This document shows, one piece after another, positions 9,479 to 18,655 of a stretch of DNA of 40,683 nt (positions are counted from its first letter, which is position 1; each line of letters begins with the position of its first letter). The translations under genes were made by a program, and so were the position numbers. Origin of the DNA: a bacterium (lineage in GTDB: Bacteria > Chloroflexota > Dormibacteria > Aeolococcales > Bog-877); contig JAKABB010000014.1 in NCBI GenBank assembly GCA_021802045.1, forward strand, positions 1 through 40,683, given 5' to 3'. The notes beneath the pieces are model-generated. The model did no database searches. It worked only from the letters and a program-made list of their open reading frames with translations, and was not told where the DNA came from.

Positions 9479-11103
9479 GGCAGGTGGACCCAGGACCCGG
9501 CCTCCCCAGGCCGGCCAAAGCGTTCACGGAGGTCGGTCTTCATCACCTTCCCACTCGCGTTGCGCGGGAGCTCGTCCACCATGACCACCGCGCTCGGCTT
9601 CTTGTAGGACGCGAGCCGCTCCTTGCAGTACGCGATGATCTCGTCACCGGTTGGAGGGTCGGCCGAGTCTGCGGGGACGATCACGGCCACCGGCGTCTCC
9701 CCCCATCGGGGGTCGAACACGCCGATGAGCGCGACCTCCCTCACCTTCACGTGACCCTCGATGACGGCCTCGACCTCAGCACAGTAGATGTTCTCGCCGC
9801 CGGAGATGATCATGTCCTTCTTGCGGTCGACCACCGCGATGTACCCCTCCTCGTCCATCCGGCAGAGATCACCCGAATGGAACCAGCCGCCGGTGAATGC
9901 CTCCTCGGTCTCCGCGGGCCTGCCCCAGTAGCCCTGCATCACCGTCGGCCCCCGGTAGACGATCTCCCCGACCTCCCCCTGGGCCACGTCCGCCATCTGG
10001 TCATCGACCAGGCGGACCTCCACGTTCACTACAGGCCTGCCGACCGAGTGGATCTTGCGGATGGCGTCCTCGCCCCTGAGCACGCAGGTGACCGCGCTCA
10101 TCTCCGTCTGGCCGAACCCGTTGTAGATGGGAGTGCCCGGGAAGGTGTCCGCCATGGCCCGTATCACCGAAGGCGGAGCGATCGAGCCCCCCGTGAGGAT
10201 GCGGCGGAGCTTGAACGCTCGCTCCTTGACCCCAGGCACCGCGCAGATGGCCTGCCACTGCGCCGGAACGAACAGGCACGCCGTCGCCTCCTCGCGAACG
10301 AGCGACTCCACCGCGGAGAGTGGATCGAACTGTCCCGACGGCAGTATCACCGATGCTCCCCCGACCATGAGATAGGGCAGGAAGCCGTCCAGGCACCCGA
10401 CGTGGAACAGGGGCAACCCCGACAGCCAGACCCGGTCCTCACTCTCCATGCTCATGGCGCTCATCATGTTGAAGGTGTTCATCATCAGGTTGTAGTGCGA
10501 CAGCACGGCCCCCTTCGGTCGTCCGGTGGTGCCCGAGGTGTACATGATGAACGCCGGTGCGCTCTCCGCCACGTCGACCTCAAGGGGTGCGGGGGACGAG
10601 GCACCGATCAACGCCTCATAGTCTTCGCAATCATCGCCGACCTGCTCCGGAGCACCCCCGACCATCACGCATCCGATGGGCGGGCCGCGGTGTGCCACCC
10701 GTCCTCGCGCCGCCGCCGCCAGCGTGGCCAGCTCGGAGTCCACCACCAGGATCCTGGCCCCCGAGTCCTCCAGGATGTAGGCCACCTCGTCCGCGGCCAG
10801 CCTGAAGTTGACAGGGACGGCCATGGCCCCGAGCCGGCACGCGGCCAGATAGGACTCGATGACCTCGATGCGATTCATCATCAGGACCGCCACTCGATCC
10901 CCATAGCCAACGCCGCGCTCCGACAGCGCCCTGGCGAGCCGCGTGACCCGATCCTCCGCCTCGGCGAAGTCGATCTCATGCCCCTCGCAGCGAAAGGCGA
11001 CCTGGGAGGGCGTGCGGCGCGCCGCCCGGGCCAGCTGCTCTCCCAGCGACATCCGGCGCGCAGCCGCCAGGAGCCTTGCCGCCGCGGTCTCGCTTGGCAT
11101 CAT
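9475..11103 (-). CDS. Acyl-CoA synthetase (FadD-like ligase) 1
   Basis: A 542-residue class I adenylate-forming enzyme, about the usual length for FadD-like carboxylic acid-CoA ligases. P-loop MYTSGTTGRPKG lies at 188-199, the A5-type GFGQTEMS motif follows mid-protein, then FHSGDLCRMDEEGYI and DRKKDMIISGGENIY in the hinge region, and the C-terminal NASGKVMK (Lys519) adenylation lysine. All core motifs are intact. A GGAGGG site lies 3 bases before the first ATG and 6 before the second (11100), so the second may be the true start. It overlaps aacS by 4 bases. The substrate cannot be read from sequence. Confidence 0.88.
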   Translation of the reverse strand: MMPSETAAARLLAAARRMSLGEQLARAARRTPSQVAFRCEGHEIDFAEAEDRVTRLARALSERGVGYGDRVAVLMMNRIEVIESYLAACRLGAMAVPVNFRLAADEVAYILEDSGARILVVDSELATLAAAARGRVAHRGPPIGCVMVGGAPEQVGDDCEDYEALIGASSPAPLEVDVAESAPAFIMYTSGTTGRPKGAVLSHYNLMMNTFNMMSAMSMESEDRVWLSGLPLFHVGCLDGFLPYLMVGGASVILPSGQFDPLSAVESLVREEATACLFVPAQWQAICAVPGVKERAFKLRRILTGGSIAPPSVIRAMADTFPGTPIYNGFGQTEMSAVTCVLRGEDAIRKIHSVGRPVVNVEVRLVDDQMADVAQGEVGEIVYRGPTVMQGYWGRPAETEEAFTGGWFHSGDLCRMDEEGYIAVVDRKKDMIISGGENIYCAEVEAVIEGHVKVREVALIGVFDPRWGETPVAVIVPADSADPPTGDEIIAYCKERLASYKKPSAVVMVDELPRNASGKVMKTDLRERFGRPGEAGSWVHLP

Positions 11104-11130
11104 GAACCCTCCATCACCTGGCCAGCAGCA

Positions 11131-11928
11131 TCACTCGTTCCGAAACACCGGCCGCCGCTTCTCCTTGAACGCCGCTGGCCCTTCCCTGGCATCGTGCGAC
11201 GCGAACACCTCCGCCCCGATCCCCAACTCGACCAGGAACGCCTCTGCCTCCGGCAAGCCCATGCATGCCAGCACCGATCGCTTGATCGCCTGCACAGCGA
11301 CAGGTCCATTGCCAGCGATCCGGTCGGCGATCTCCCGGGCCACGGCCATCAGCTGCGGCGCCTCCACCACCCGTCCGATCAGCCCGCAAGCCAGGGCCTC
11401 TCCCGCGCTCAACATCCGAGCCGTGAGCAGGATGTCCATGGCGTGGGTGAAGGGAATCTGCCGGGGCAGCCTGACGGTCGAGCCCCCGGCCGGAAACAGC
11501 CCCCACCGCGCTTCCTGCAGGGCAAACCGGGCGTCTGGTACCGCCAGGCGGATGTCGGTCGCCTGCAACAACTCCAGCCCCCCCGCCACGCAGTACCCGT
11601 TCACCGCGGCGATGACGGGCTTGGACAGCGGCTGCTTCAGGAAGGCTTCCCCAATCACGGGCATCGCCCCCAGCGCCGCCCCGGCATCCGGCGCCGCCGC
11701 GACCTCCCCGGTGATGGCTGGGATCAGCGAGCCCAGATCCGCCCCGGAGCAGAACGCACGTGATCCCGCCCCTGTCACGATTGCCACGTAGCAGGTGGCA
11801 TCGTTCTCCACCGCGCCCCACGCAGCGGCCAGCTCCCCCAGGTCGCTCAGGGTCAGGGCGTTCAACGTCCGCGGCGAGTCCAGGGTGACGGTAGCCACAT
11901 GACCGTCAAGCTGGTAGTGCACCGGCAT
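11131..11928 (-). CDS. Enoyl-CoA hydratase/isomerase (crotonase family)
   Basis: A 265-residue crotonase. The start at 11928 follows GGGAGAG and gives the normal family length. The oxyanion-hole segments are SRAFCSGADL (residues 56-65) and VAGGLEL (114-120). Both glutamates used by hydratases appear to be kept: Glu119 in AGGLEL and Glu139 in ALQEARWG. It should add water across a 2-enoyl-CoA formed by the neighbouring dehydrogenase. It lies 27 bases upstream of the next ligase and 20 downstream of another. Isomerase or lyase activity cannot be excluded in this broad family. Confidence 0.88.
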   Translation of the reverse strand: MPVHYQLDGHVATVTLDSPRTLNALTLSDLGELAAAWGAVENDATCYVAIVTGAGSRAFCSGADLGSLIPAITGEVAAAPDAGAALGAMPVIGEAFLKQPLSKPVIAAVNGYCVAGGLELLQATDIRLAVPDARFALQEARWGLFPAGGSTVRLPRQIPFTHAMDILLTARMLSAGEALACGLIGRVVEAPQLMAVAREIADRIAGNGPVAVQAIKRSVLACMGLPEAEAFLVELGIGAEVFASHDAREGPAAFKEKRRPVFRNE

Positions 11929-11948
11929 CCCGGCTCTCCCCGCCGTCC

Positions 11949-13472
11949 CTAGCTCGACCCGCCCAGCTCGGCCCGCAGCGCCGGCTTGAGGACCTTGCCA
12001 GTGGCGCTGCGCGGGAGGGCGTCGACGAAGACCACCGATCGGGGCACCTTGTACGATGCTATCCGCGAGCGCAGGAACTCCAACAGGCTGTCGCCGTCCA
12101 CGGCCAGCCCGGGGCGTCTCACCACCACCGCCAACGGCACCTCCCCCCACTTCTCGTCGGCGACGCCGATCACCGCCACCTCCGCCACGGCCGGATGGCC
12201 TTCGAGAATCCGCTCCAGCTCCGCCGGGTAGATGTTCTCACCGCCGCTGATGACCATGTCCTTCTTGCGGTCAACCAGGTAGTAATAGCCTTCCTGGTCG
12301 CGGTAGCCGATGTCCCCCGTCTTGAACCATCCGTCCACGATCGCGTCTCGGGTGGCCTCCGGGTTCTTCCAATAGGCCTGGAAGACGTGTGGGCCTCGCG
12401 TCAGCAGCTCCCCACGCTCTCCCGGCCCCAGCTGCCGTCCGTCCTCGCCGGCAACGCACACGTCCGAGTGAAAGACCGGCAATCCCACCGACCCCAGCTT
12501 GCGGGTCGCGTCCTCCATCGGGAGCAGTGTCACGAACGGGCTTGTCTCCGTCAGGCCGAATCCCTGCGCGAGCGCCACCCCGCGGGTCTCGTAGGCCTCA
12601 ATCACACTGAGCGGGCACGGAGCCCCGCCGACGAACAGGAAGCGCAGCGAGGTCAGGTCGGCACTCGACCAGTTCGGTGCCTGCAGCATCATCTGGAACA
12701 TCGTGGGCGGTCCGAACATCGTCGTCACGTGCTCCCGCTCTATGGCCTCCAAGGTCCGCACCGGGTCGAACGCCCGCTCCAGGAACACCGCTCCTCCTGC
12801 ATGGATGGTGGGGGTGGTGAAGATGTTCAAGGCGCCCATATGGAACAGGGGTGCCGCCACGTAGGTGGTATCAGTGGAGAGGATCGGATAGGCCAGGTGG
12901 CCGTTGACCGAGTTGAAATAGGTGTTGCCGTGGCTGATCACCGCTCCCTTGGGCCGGCCCGTCGTGCCCGAGGTGTACATGATCAGCTGATAGTCGTCCA
13001 GGGTCACGTCGTCCGCCGGTTCCGTCTCCTCTGCCCCGCTGAGAAGGCCCTCGTAGCCACTCCCGTCTCCACCCCCACTCCCACCGACCCCCACCAAGCG
13101 CACGCCTGGGACCGCGACCCCCATCTGGCCCGCGGTCGCAGCCAGCCCCCCGTCGTGGAAGAGCACTCGGGCGCCGCAGTCCGCCAGGATGTATGCCGCC
13201 TCGGACGGGGCCAGGCGGAAGTTCACGGGCACGAAGATGGCCCCGATCTTGGCGCAGGCGAAGTACACCTCCAAGAACTCGGCGCCGTTGTAGAGGAGCA
13301 CGGCCACCCGGTCGCCCTTGGCCACTCCTGCCCCTCGGAGCGCGGACGCCACCCGATTCACTCGCCGATTGGCCTCGGAGTACGAGTAGCTCCGTCCGCC
13401 AGAGGTCCACACCGTATGGTCTGGTCTGACCTCGGCCCACTTGCGAATCCATGATCCGGTTCCGGAAATCAC
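11949..13472 (-). CDS. Acyl-CoA synthetase (FadD-like ligase) 2
   Basis: A 507-residue adenylate-forming ligase. The start is a GTG at 13472 in a GTGA overlap with the dehydrogenase stop; longer in-frame starts would run deep into that gene with nonsense sequence. P-loop MYTSGTTGRPKG lies at 165-176, FGLTETSPF is the A5 motif, then FKTGDIGYRDQEGYYY, DRKKDMVISGGENIYPAELE, and SATGKVLK with Lys493. Motifs are complete. It resembles ligase 1 in the hinge, suggesting paralogy, but the two differ enough to expect different substrates. Translational coupling to the dehydrogenase hints that its product is that enzyme's substrate. Confidence 0.88.
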   Translation of the reverse strand: MISGTGSWIRKWAEVRPDHTVWTSGGRSYSYSEANRRVNRVASALRGAGVAKGDRVAVLLYNGAEFLEVYFACAKIGAIFVPVNFRLAPSEAAYILADCGARVLFHDGGLAATAGQMGVAVPGVRLVGVGGSGGGDGSGYEGLLSGAEETEPADDVTLDDYQLIMYTSGTTGRPKGAVISHGNTYFNSVNGHLAYPILSTDTTYVAAPLFHMGALNIFTTPTIHAGGAVFLERAFDPVRTLEAIEREHVTTMFGPPTMFQMMLQAPNWSSADLTSLRFLFVGGAPCPLSVIEAYETRGVALAQGFGLTETSPFVTLLPMEDATRKLGSVGLPVFHSDVCVAGEDGRQLGPGERGELLTRGPHVFQAYWKNPEATRDAIVDGWFKTGDIGYRDQEGYYYLVDRKKDMVISGGENIYPAELERILEGHPAVAEVAVIGVADEKWGEVPLAVVVRRPGLAVDGDSLLEFLRSRIASYKVPRSVVFVDALPRSATGKVLKPALRAELGGSS

Positions 13473-14629
13473 TTGGCGACCCCCTGCTCTCCAACAAGAC
13501 CGAGCCTGCGCGCGATTACTTCCTTCTGAATCTGCGAGGTGCCGCCCCCGATCGTCATCACGCGCGCATCTCGGTAGAACCGCTGCACGTCGCTGTCCAT
13601 CATGAACCCATAGCCGCCATGTATCTGGATCGCGTCCCCGGTCACCCGATTCACCATCTCCCCGGCGACATAGCGGGCCATCGAGGACTCCAGGGTGCAG
13701 CTCTCCTCCCTCTGCAGCTTCCATGCGGCCTCGTAGGTCAACAGTTGGGCCGCGCGCCACCTGGCCTCCATGTCGACGATCATGAAGCGAATGTCCTGAA
13801 ACGACGCGATCGGCTGTCCGAACTGCCTGCGGGCGAGCGCGTAGCTCTTGGCCTGCTCCAGCGCCGCCCGAGCCAGGCCCACACAGTCCGCGGCCATCAC
13901 GATCCGCTCCAGGTTCAGGTTCTCCATGAGGTAGTAGAAGCCCCGCCCGGCTTCCCCGATCAGGGAGCCCGCTGGCACCCTGCAGTCCTCGAATAGCAGC
14001 TCCGCCGTGTCCGAAGCGCGCCAGCCGAGCTTGTCGAGGTGCCGAGCCACCTTGAAACCGGGGCTGCCGGCATCCACGATGAACAGACTGATCCCGCGGT
14101 GACCGGGTCCGCCCGTCCGGGCAGCGACCACGACGAAGTCGGCGATGCAGCCGTTGGTGATGAATACCTTGGTCCCGTTGAGGACATAGCCGTCCCCATC
14201 AGGACGAGCCGTGGTGCCGATGGAGGCGACATCCGACCCTGCGTCAGGTTCGGTCATCGCGATGGCCCCAATCATGTCCCCGGAGGCGGCCGGGGGCAGG
14301 TAGCGCGCGCGCTGCTCCGCCGAGCCGAACCTGTAGATGGGGTTGACGGCGATCACGGAGTGGACCAGGAGCGAGGCGTCGATGCCGCTGGAGGCGTAGG
14401 CCATCTCCTCCGCCGCCACCACCAGCATCATCACATCCGCCGAGGCGCCGCCGTATTGCTCCGGTAGCTGGATACAGAGGTATCCGTGCTTCCCGAGCGA
14501 CCTCAGTACCTGGACGGGGAACTCCCCAGCCCTGTCCGCGGCGGCGGCGATAGGCGCCACCTCGTTCTCCACGAACCGCCGGTACTCGCGGCGGAACAGT
14601 TCATGCTCGCCATCGAAGTAGATGCTCAC
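13469..14629 (-). CDS. Acyl-CoA dehydrogenase with IVD/LCAD-type catalytic base position
   Basis: A 386-residue FAD acyl-CoA dehydrogenase of normal length. AMTEPDAGSDVASI (residues 124-137) and KVFITNG (154-160) are the flavin/substrate signatures, and ARRQFGQPIASFQ and IQIHGGYGFMMD complete the fold. At the usual glutamate position before GTSQIQ there is Gly (IGGGTSQIQ, 360-368). Glu241 in LNLERIVMA sits where isovaleryl-CoA and long-chain dehydrogenases carry their base, so catalysis is expected from there, which fits a branched or bulky substrate. It is 8 bases downstream of the TetR gene and overlaps ligase 2 by 4 bases. Confidence 0.9.
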   Translation of the reverse strand: MSIYFDGEHELFRREYRRFVENEVAPIAAAADRAGEFPVQVLRSLGKHGYLCIQLPEQYGGASADVMMLVVAAEEMAYASSGIDASLLVHSVIAVNPIYRFGSAEQRARYLPPAASGDMIGAIAMTEPDAGSDVASIGTTARPDGDGYVLNGTKVFITNGCIADFVVVAARTGGPGHRGISLFIVDAGSPGFKVARHLDKLGWRASDTAELLFEDCRVPAGSLIGEAGRGFYYLMENLNLERIVMAADCVGLARAALEQAKSYALARRQFGQPIASFQDIRFMIVDMEARWRAAQLLTYEAAWKLQREESCTLESSMARYVAGEMVNRVTGDAIQIHGGYGFMMDSDVQRFYRDARVMTIGGGTSQIQKEVIARRLGLVGEQGVAK

Positions 14630-14637
14630 GGCGGCAG

Positions 14638-15306
14638 CTATCCCGCGTTGCCGCGTAGCATCGCGACGATCTGCTGACCATACTGGCGGCTCAGGTCATC
14701 CAGGCTCTGGCCTCGCCCCGGGACGTACCAGGTCGCCGTCCAGATCAAGCCGCCGAGGATGAGGTTCCTGGTGCTCGACACCTCACACGGCGCGAACTCA
14801 CCGGAGCTGACTCCATCGCTGAGCAACCCGTCCACCAGGTGCTCGTACCGATGTCGCAGGGCCTTGATCTCCACCCGGTACTCGTCGGGGAGGCGGCGGT
14901 CCTCCTGGATGAAGAACCATGCCAGGGGGAACTCCTCGATCAGGAAGCGAAGGTGAGCCGCAACCCAGACCCGGATCCGATCGGCGGAACTGGCGTGGCT
15001 GCAGCCGGAGAGCTGACTGCTCACCCGGTCGTAGGCGAGCTCGGTGGCAGCTCTCTCGCAGGCGTAGAGCAACTCATCCTTGCTCCTGAAGTAGTTGTAG
15101 AGGTTGCCTCTGCTCATCTCAACCCTGTCGGCCAGGTCCTCCACCCGGAATCCTTGATAGCCCTTCTCCGCCAGCAGCCCTGCCGCCTGGCGCAGGATCT
15201 CCCTGGTCTTCGTCTGCCGCCTCTTGGCCGGGTAGCCCTTGGATCGGGCCGACCGCGCCTTGGGCGCGTCCTCCAGAGGAGCCACCTGCCGTTCCCCCGA
15301 CCTCAT
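14638..15306 (-). CDS. TetR/AcrR-family transcriptional regulator
   Basis: A 222-residue repressor-type regulator. The N-terminal basic stretch (residues 20-35) precedes a TetR helix-turn-helix (about 38-80) with FRVEDLADRVEMSRGNLYNYFRSKDELLYA, and the rest is an all-helical ligand-binding domain. It lies inside the operon between a ligase and the dehydrogenase, so it probably controls its own transcription by sensing an acyl-CoA intermediate; that ligand is inference from fatty-acid and steroid regulators of this family. Upstream in-frame sequence gives no better start; the ribosome site is weak (G-rich only). Confidence 0.88.
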   Translation of the reverse strand: MRSGERQVAPLEDAPKARSARSKGYPAKRRQTKTREILRQAAGLLAEKGYQGFRVEDLADRVEMSRGNLYNYFRSKDELLYACERAATELAYDRVSSQLSGCSHASSADRIRVWVAAHLRFLIEEFPLAWFFIQEDRRLPDEYRVEIKALRHRYEHLVDGLLSDGVSSGEFAPCEVSSTRNLILGGLIWTATWYVPGRGQSLDDLSRQYGQQIVAMLRGNAG

Positions 15307-15361
15307 CGCCCCGTCACCGCTGGGCCCCGTCCATTGCTGGTCACACCTCGGGCCGAGGGCC

Positions 15362-16891
15362 TCACTTGTAGATCCTCCTCAGGGTCACCTTGTCGACCTT
15401 GCCCGTGGCCAGGGTGGGCATTGCCTCCACCAGAGCTATCCGCTGGGGCTTCTTGTAACTCGCCATTCGGGAGCGGCAGTGCTCGATCAGCTCCTCCTCT
15501 CGGGCGACGCTGCCGGGGCGGAGCACCACCACCGCCATCACCGCCTCGCTCCACTTCTCATCAGGCACCCCGATGACGGCGGCCTGCACCACATCCGGAT
15601 GCTGGGTCAAGACCTCCTCCACCTCAGCCGCATAGATGTTCTGGCCCCCGGACTTGATCATGTCCTTCTTGCGGTCCACGAAATACAGCGCCCGCCCGCT
15701 GTCGAAGCGCCCCAGGTCGCCGGTGTAGAGCCATCCGTCGCGAAGGCCCTGGGCCGTGGCCTCCGGGTTGTTCAGATAGCCGCTGAACACATTGGGCCCA
15801 CGTACGATGATCTCGCCCACCTCGCCGATCGGGAGCTCCCGGCCGGCATCGTCGACGATGCGCACCTCCACCGTCACCGCCGGCTTGCCCACCGATCCCG
15901 GATACCTGAGGGCATCCTCCCGGATCAGCACGCTGACCAGCGGGGCAGCCTCCGTGAGGCCGTAGGCGTAGAGGAGCGGCTCCCGGAGGACCTCGGCGAG
16001 CCGCTTGACCGTGGTCCCCGCGACCACCCCCCCGGCCGCCAATGGCAGGCTCAGGCTCTGGAAGTCGTAGCCGTCGAGGCCTTCCAGATGGGCCAGCGCG
16101 GACCACATCGTGGGCGCCATGTAGACGAATCGCACCCGCTCGGCCTCGATGGCCCGGGCCAACACAGCCGCATCAAAGCCGCCGGCAGTGGGAATGATCA
16201 CCACCTTGCCGCCTTCCACCAGGGTCGGGAAGGTGTTGGTCTGGACCCCGGCGGTGTGGAAGAGCGGCACGGCACAGGCGTTCACGCGCAGGTTCTCGGC
16301 AGAGAGGGTGGAGATCATCGCCATCGCGTTCCAGAGCCAGTTGCCGTTGGTCAGCAGTGCCCCCTTGGGCTGGCTGGTGCTTCCCGAGGTGTACATCACG
16401 GCCTGGACATCGTCCAGGCCGGGCTCAAGCGCTCCGCGACGACCGTCCCCCTTCTCGCTCTCCATGAGCGCGTCGTAGTCCACCGCCTGGCTCCACTGCC
16501 GTCCCCCCACGGCCAGGAAGTGGGCCAGGCCGGAGCAACGCTCGGCGCAGCGGACGACGGTGCCTTCGTACCTCGCGTCATAGACCACCACCAGCGCCGC
16601 GGAATGGGTCAGGAAGAAGGTCAGCTCATCGGCGGTCAGCCGCGTGTTCAGGGGAACACACCACGCCCCCAGGCGCGCCAGGGCGAAGTAGACTTCCAGG
16701 AACTCGATGGAGTTGTCCATCAGCAAGGCGACCCGGTCGCCCTTGCCAATGCCCAAGTGCCGCATCAGGCTGGCGGCGGTCGCCACCCGTCGGTCGAGGG
16801 CTCCGTAAGTGACCCGGCGCTCTCCACAGACCAGGGCCTCGCGCTCCGGATAGCGCTCCGCCCATCGCTCGATCACCGTGGCGACATTCAC
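15362..16891 (-). CDS. Acyl-CoA synthetase (FadD-like ligase) 3, variant P-loop
   Basis: A 509-residue ligase with the full set of AMP-forming motifs: P-loop MYTSGSTSQPKGALL (166-180), YGLTEAAPLVSV (A5), LYTGDLGRFDSGRALYFVDR, KKDMIKSGGQNIYAAEVEEV, and ATGKVDKVTLRR with Lys498. The P-loop has Ser-Gln where neighbours have Gly-Arg (SGSTSQPKG versus SGTTGRPKG), an uncommon but tolerable change. It starts 18 bases after the DUF35 stop. It is the most upstream ligase in the operon and may activate the entry substrate. Confidence 0.86.
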   Translation of the reverse strand: MNVATVIERWAERYPEREALVCGERRVTYGALDRRVATAASLMRHLGIGKGDRVALLMDNSIEFLEVYFALARLGAWCVPLNTRLTADELTFFLTHSAALVVVYDARYEGTVVRCAERCSGLAHFLAVGGRQWSQAVDYDALMESEKGDGRRGALEPGLDDVQAVMYTSGSTSQPKGALLTNGNWLWNAMAMISTLSAENLRVNACAVPLFHTAGVQTNTFPTLVEGGKVVIIPTAGGFDAAVLARAIEAERVRFVYMAPTMWSALAHLEGLDGYDFQSLSLPLAAGGVVAGTTVKRLAEVLREPLLYAYGLTEAAPLVSVLIREDALRYPGSVGKPAVTVEVRIVDDAGRELPIGEVGEIIVRGPNVFSGYLNNPEATAQGLRDGWLYTGDLGRFDSGRALYFVDRKKDMIKSGGQNIYAAEVEEVLTQHPDVVQAAVIGVPDEKWSEAVMAVVVLRPGSVAREEELIEHCRSRMASYKKPQRIALVEAMPTLATGKVDKVTLRRIYK

Positions 16892-16909
16892 GACATCCCA
16901 CTCCCACCC

Positions 16910-17386
16910 TCACGCGAGCCTGAAGTGAAAGTCGGTGATCAGCCCCTCTCGGGGATCGGCAAACACAGCCTCGACCCTGTTCCCCAGCGCCAACCGCTGC
17001 GCCGCCGCCGCCGGGACTGACAGGTCCACCCCGGTCACGAAGTTGGCCATGGCGGTGCTGGCCCCGTCGAGGGTCACGTAGGCCACCACGTAGGGTGGCC
17101 GAGGCAGTCCGTCGAAGGGCTCGTAGACGATGGTGAAGGCCTCGATCGTGCCCAACGGGCCCACCTCGACCCAGTCGGTGGTCTTGACGAAGCAGCGTTC
17201 GCAGTACGCCCGGGGCGGCACCAGGACCGCCTGGCAGCCGGGACAGCGGCGGCCCATGATCCTTGCATGGTCGCGCAGGTCCGTGAAGAACTGCCTGGCG
17301 GTGTCGCCCACCGCGTAGTCGTAATGTATGTTCCACTGACCGGGATGGATCAGCGGCTGCCCGGCCGGCGCCCCGTCACTCACCAT
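16910..17386 (-). CDS. DUF35 Zn-ribbon/OB-fold acyl-CoA-binding protein
   Basis: A 158-residue DUF35 protein. The rubredoxin-like Zn ribbon is Cys48-x2-Cys51...Cys62-x2-Cys65 (RRCPGCQAVLVPPRAYCERC), followed by an OB fold from about 75 to 150 containing GPLGTIEAFTIVYEPF and ending GLITDFHFRLA. AGGAAGGGG precedes the ATG. DUF35 proteins pair with thiolase-fold enzymes and often carry the CoA site; the steroid aldolase Ltp2 needs such a partner. It follows the two Cys-less thiolase-fold genes, which supports a complex with them. Confidence 0.88.
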   Translation of the reverse strand: MVSDGAPAGQPLIHPGQWNIHYDYAVGDTARQFFTDLRDHARIMGRRCPGCQAVLVPPRAYCERCFVKTTDWVEVGPLGTIEAFTIVYEPFDGLPRPPYVVAYVTLDGASTAMANFVTGVDLSVPAAAAQRLALGNRVEAVFADPREGLITDFHFRLA

Positions 17387-17459
17387 AACCCCTTCCTGCT
17401 GCCTGACATGGCTAATGCCTCAGAACGCGCTCCCCTAGAGAAGCCCCGTCGATCCGTCC

Positions 17460-18641
17460 CTACATGTCACTGGCCAGGACCATGCATGTGTGGAACTGGA
17501 GGGTTCCGCCGATGCCGGTCGCGACCGCCCGCCGCGCCCCGGGGACCTGCCTCGCTCCGGCATCTCCCATCACCTGCAAGGCGGCTTCGGCCACGCGGGC
17601 CAGGGCCGTCGCCGAGATCGGGTTGGCGCTCAGAACGCCGCCCGAGGGATTGACCGGCATCGGTCCATCCATGGCGAACATTCCCTGCTCGCTCAGCAAG
17701 CCACCGCGGCCCTTGTCACAGAAGCCCAGGGCCTCCACCGCGGCGATCTCGGTGCAGGTGAAGGGCGCGTAGATCTCGGCGACATCGATCTGCGCCAGCG
17801 GGTCGCTGATGCCGGCCCGTCTGTAGGCCGTCGCCGCCGCAAGGGCCAGTTCGTCCCAGTCCGCGTGATCAGTGCGGCGGCCGGGGCCCATCTTGTCACC
17901 CATGTAGATGGTGTTGCTGGTAGCGCCCATCCCCCTGATCCAGGCCGCGCGGGTGTGGCCTGCCGCCACCACCGACTCGGCCGCCATGATGACGGCGCAA
18001 GCGCCCGACGAACGAGGGCAGCAGTCGAGCAGCTTCAGCGGCCAGCAGACATAGCGAGATGAGAGAACCTCGTCCAGCGTGACCGGCCGCCTCAGGTGGG
18101 CATGGGGGTTGGCGCCTGCATTCTGCCGGCTTCGCACCGCCACCGACGCCAGCTGGTGCTCGGTAAGACCGTACTGCTGCATCTGCCGGACTGCCTGGAA
18201 GGAGCACATGTTGATGGCATTGAGGGCGATGCTCCGCTCGTAGACCGGGTCCATCGCGGTGTTCAGGACCCACTGGGCGTCCGGGCTCTCGGAGACCTTG
18301 TCGGCGGCGACCACCATCACGGTGCGGACCATGCCCGATGCCACGTGCACGTAGCCGGCCTGGGCGGCCGCCGCGCCGGTTGTGCCGCCGGTGTTGACCC
18401 GGAGCTGGGGTCGAGGAGCCACACCCAGTGCCTGGCCCATCCACCTGTCGACATTGTCGATCCCGATCAGGGCGTCCGGCGCCACCCCCAGGACGAAGGC
18501 GTCTATCTCGCCCATCTCCATGCGGGCGTGCGCCAGAGCCTTTGCCGCCGCCTCTTGGGTCAGCTCCTGGATGGTCACGTCGGTCCGCTTGAACCGGTAG
18601 TCGGTCTGGCCGACTCCGACAATGGCTGTTCTAGTGGGCAT
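17460..18641 (-). CDS. Thiolase-fold protein without catalytic Cys (Ltp/SCP-x type) 1
   Basis: A 393-residue thiolase-superfamily protein starting at the ATG at 18641, which has GGAG 7 bases upstream; an ATG at 18656 would overlap the previous stop by one base but lacks a ribosome site. At the nucleophile site the sequence is VNTGGTTGAAAAQAG (about 82-96), with no Cys. NPSGGVLSANPISATALAR is kept but the usual C-terminal Cys motif is replaced by ATGIGGTLQFHTCMV. This is the pattern of lipid-transfer-protein thiolases that act as retro-aldolases with DUF35 partners rather than as thiolases. It probably forms a heteromer with the upstream paralogue. Confidence 0.82.
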   Translation of the reverse strand: MPTRTAIVGVGQTDYRFKRTDVTIQELTQEAAAKALAHARMEMGEIDAFVLGVAPDALIGIDNVDRWMGQALGVAPRPQLRVNTGGTTGAAAAQAGYVHVASGMVRTVMVVAADKVSESPDAQWVLNTAMDPVYERSIALNAINMCSFQAVRQMQQYGLTEHQLASVAVRSRQNAGANPHAHLRRPVTLDEVLSSRYVCWPLKLLDCCPRSSGACAVIMAAESVVAAGHTRAAWIRGMGATSNTIYMGDKMGPGRRTDHADWDELALAAATAYRRAGISDPLAQIDVAEIYAPFTCTEIAAVEALGFCDKGRGGLLSEQGMFAMDGPMPVNPSGGVLSANPISATALARVAEAALQVMGDAGARQVPGARRAVATGIGGTLQFHTCMVLASDM

Positions 18642-18655
18642 CCGGCTGCTCCACA

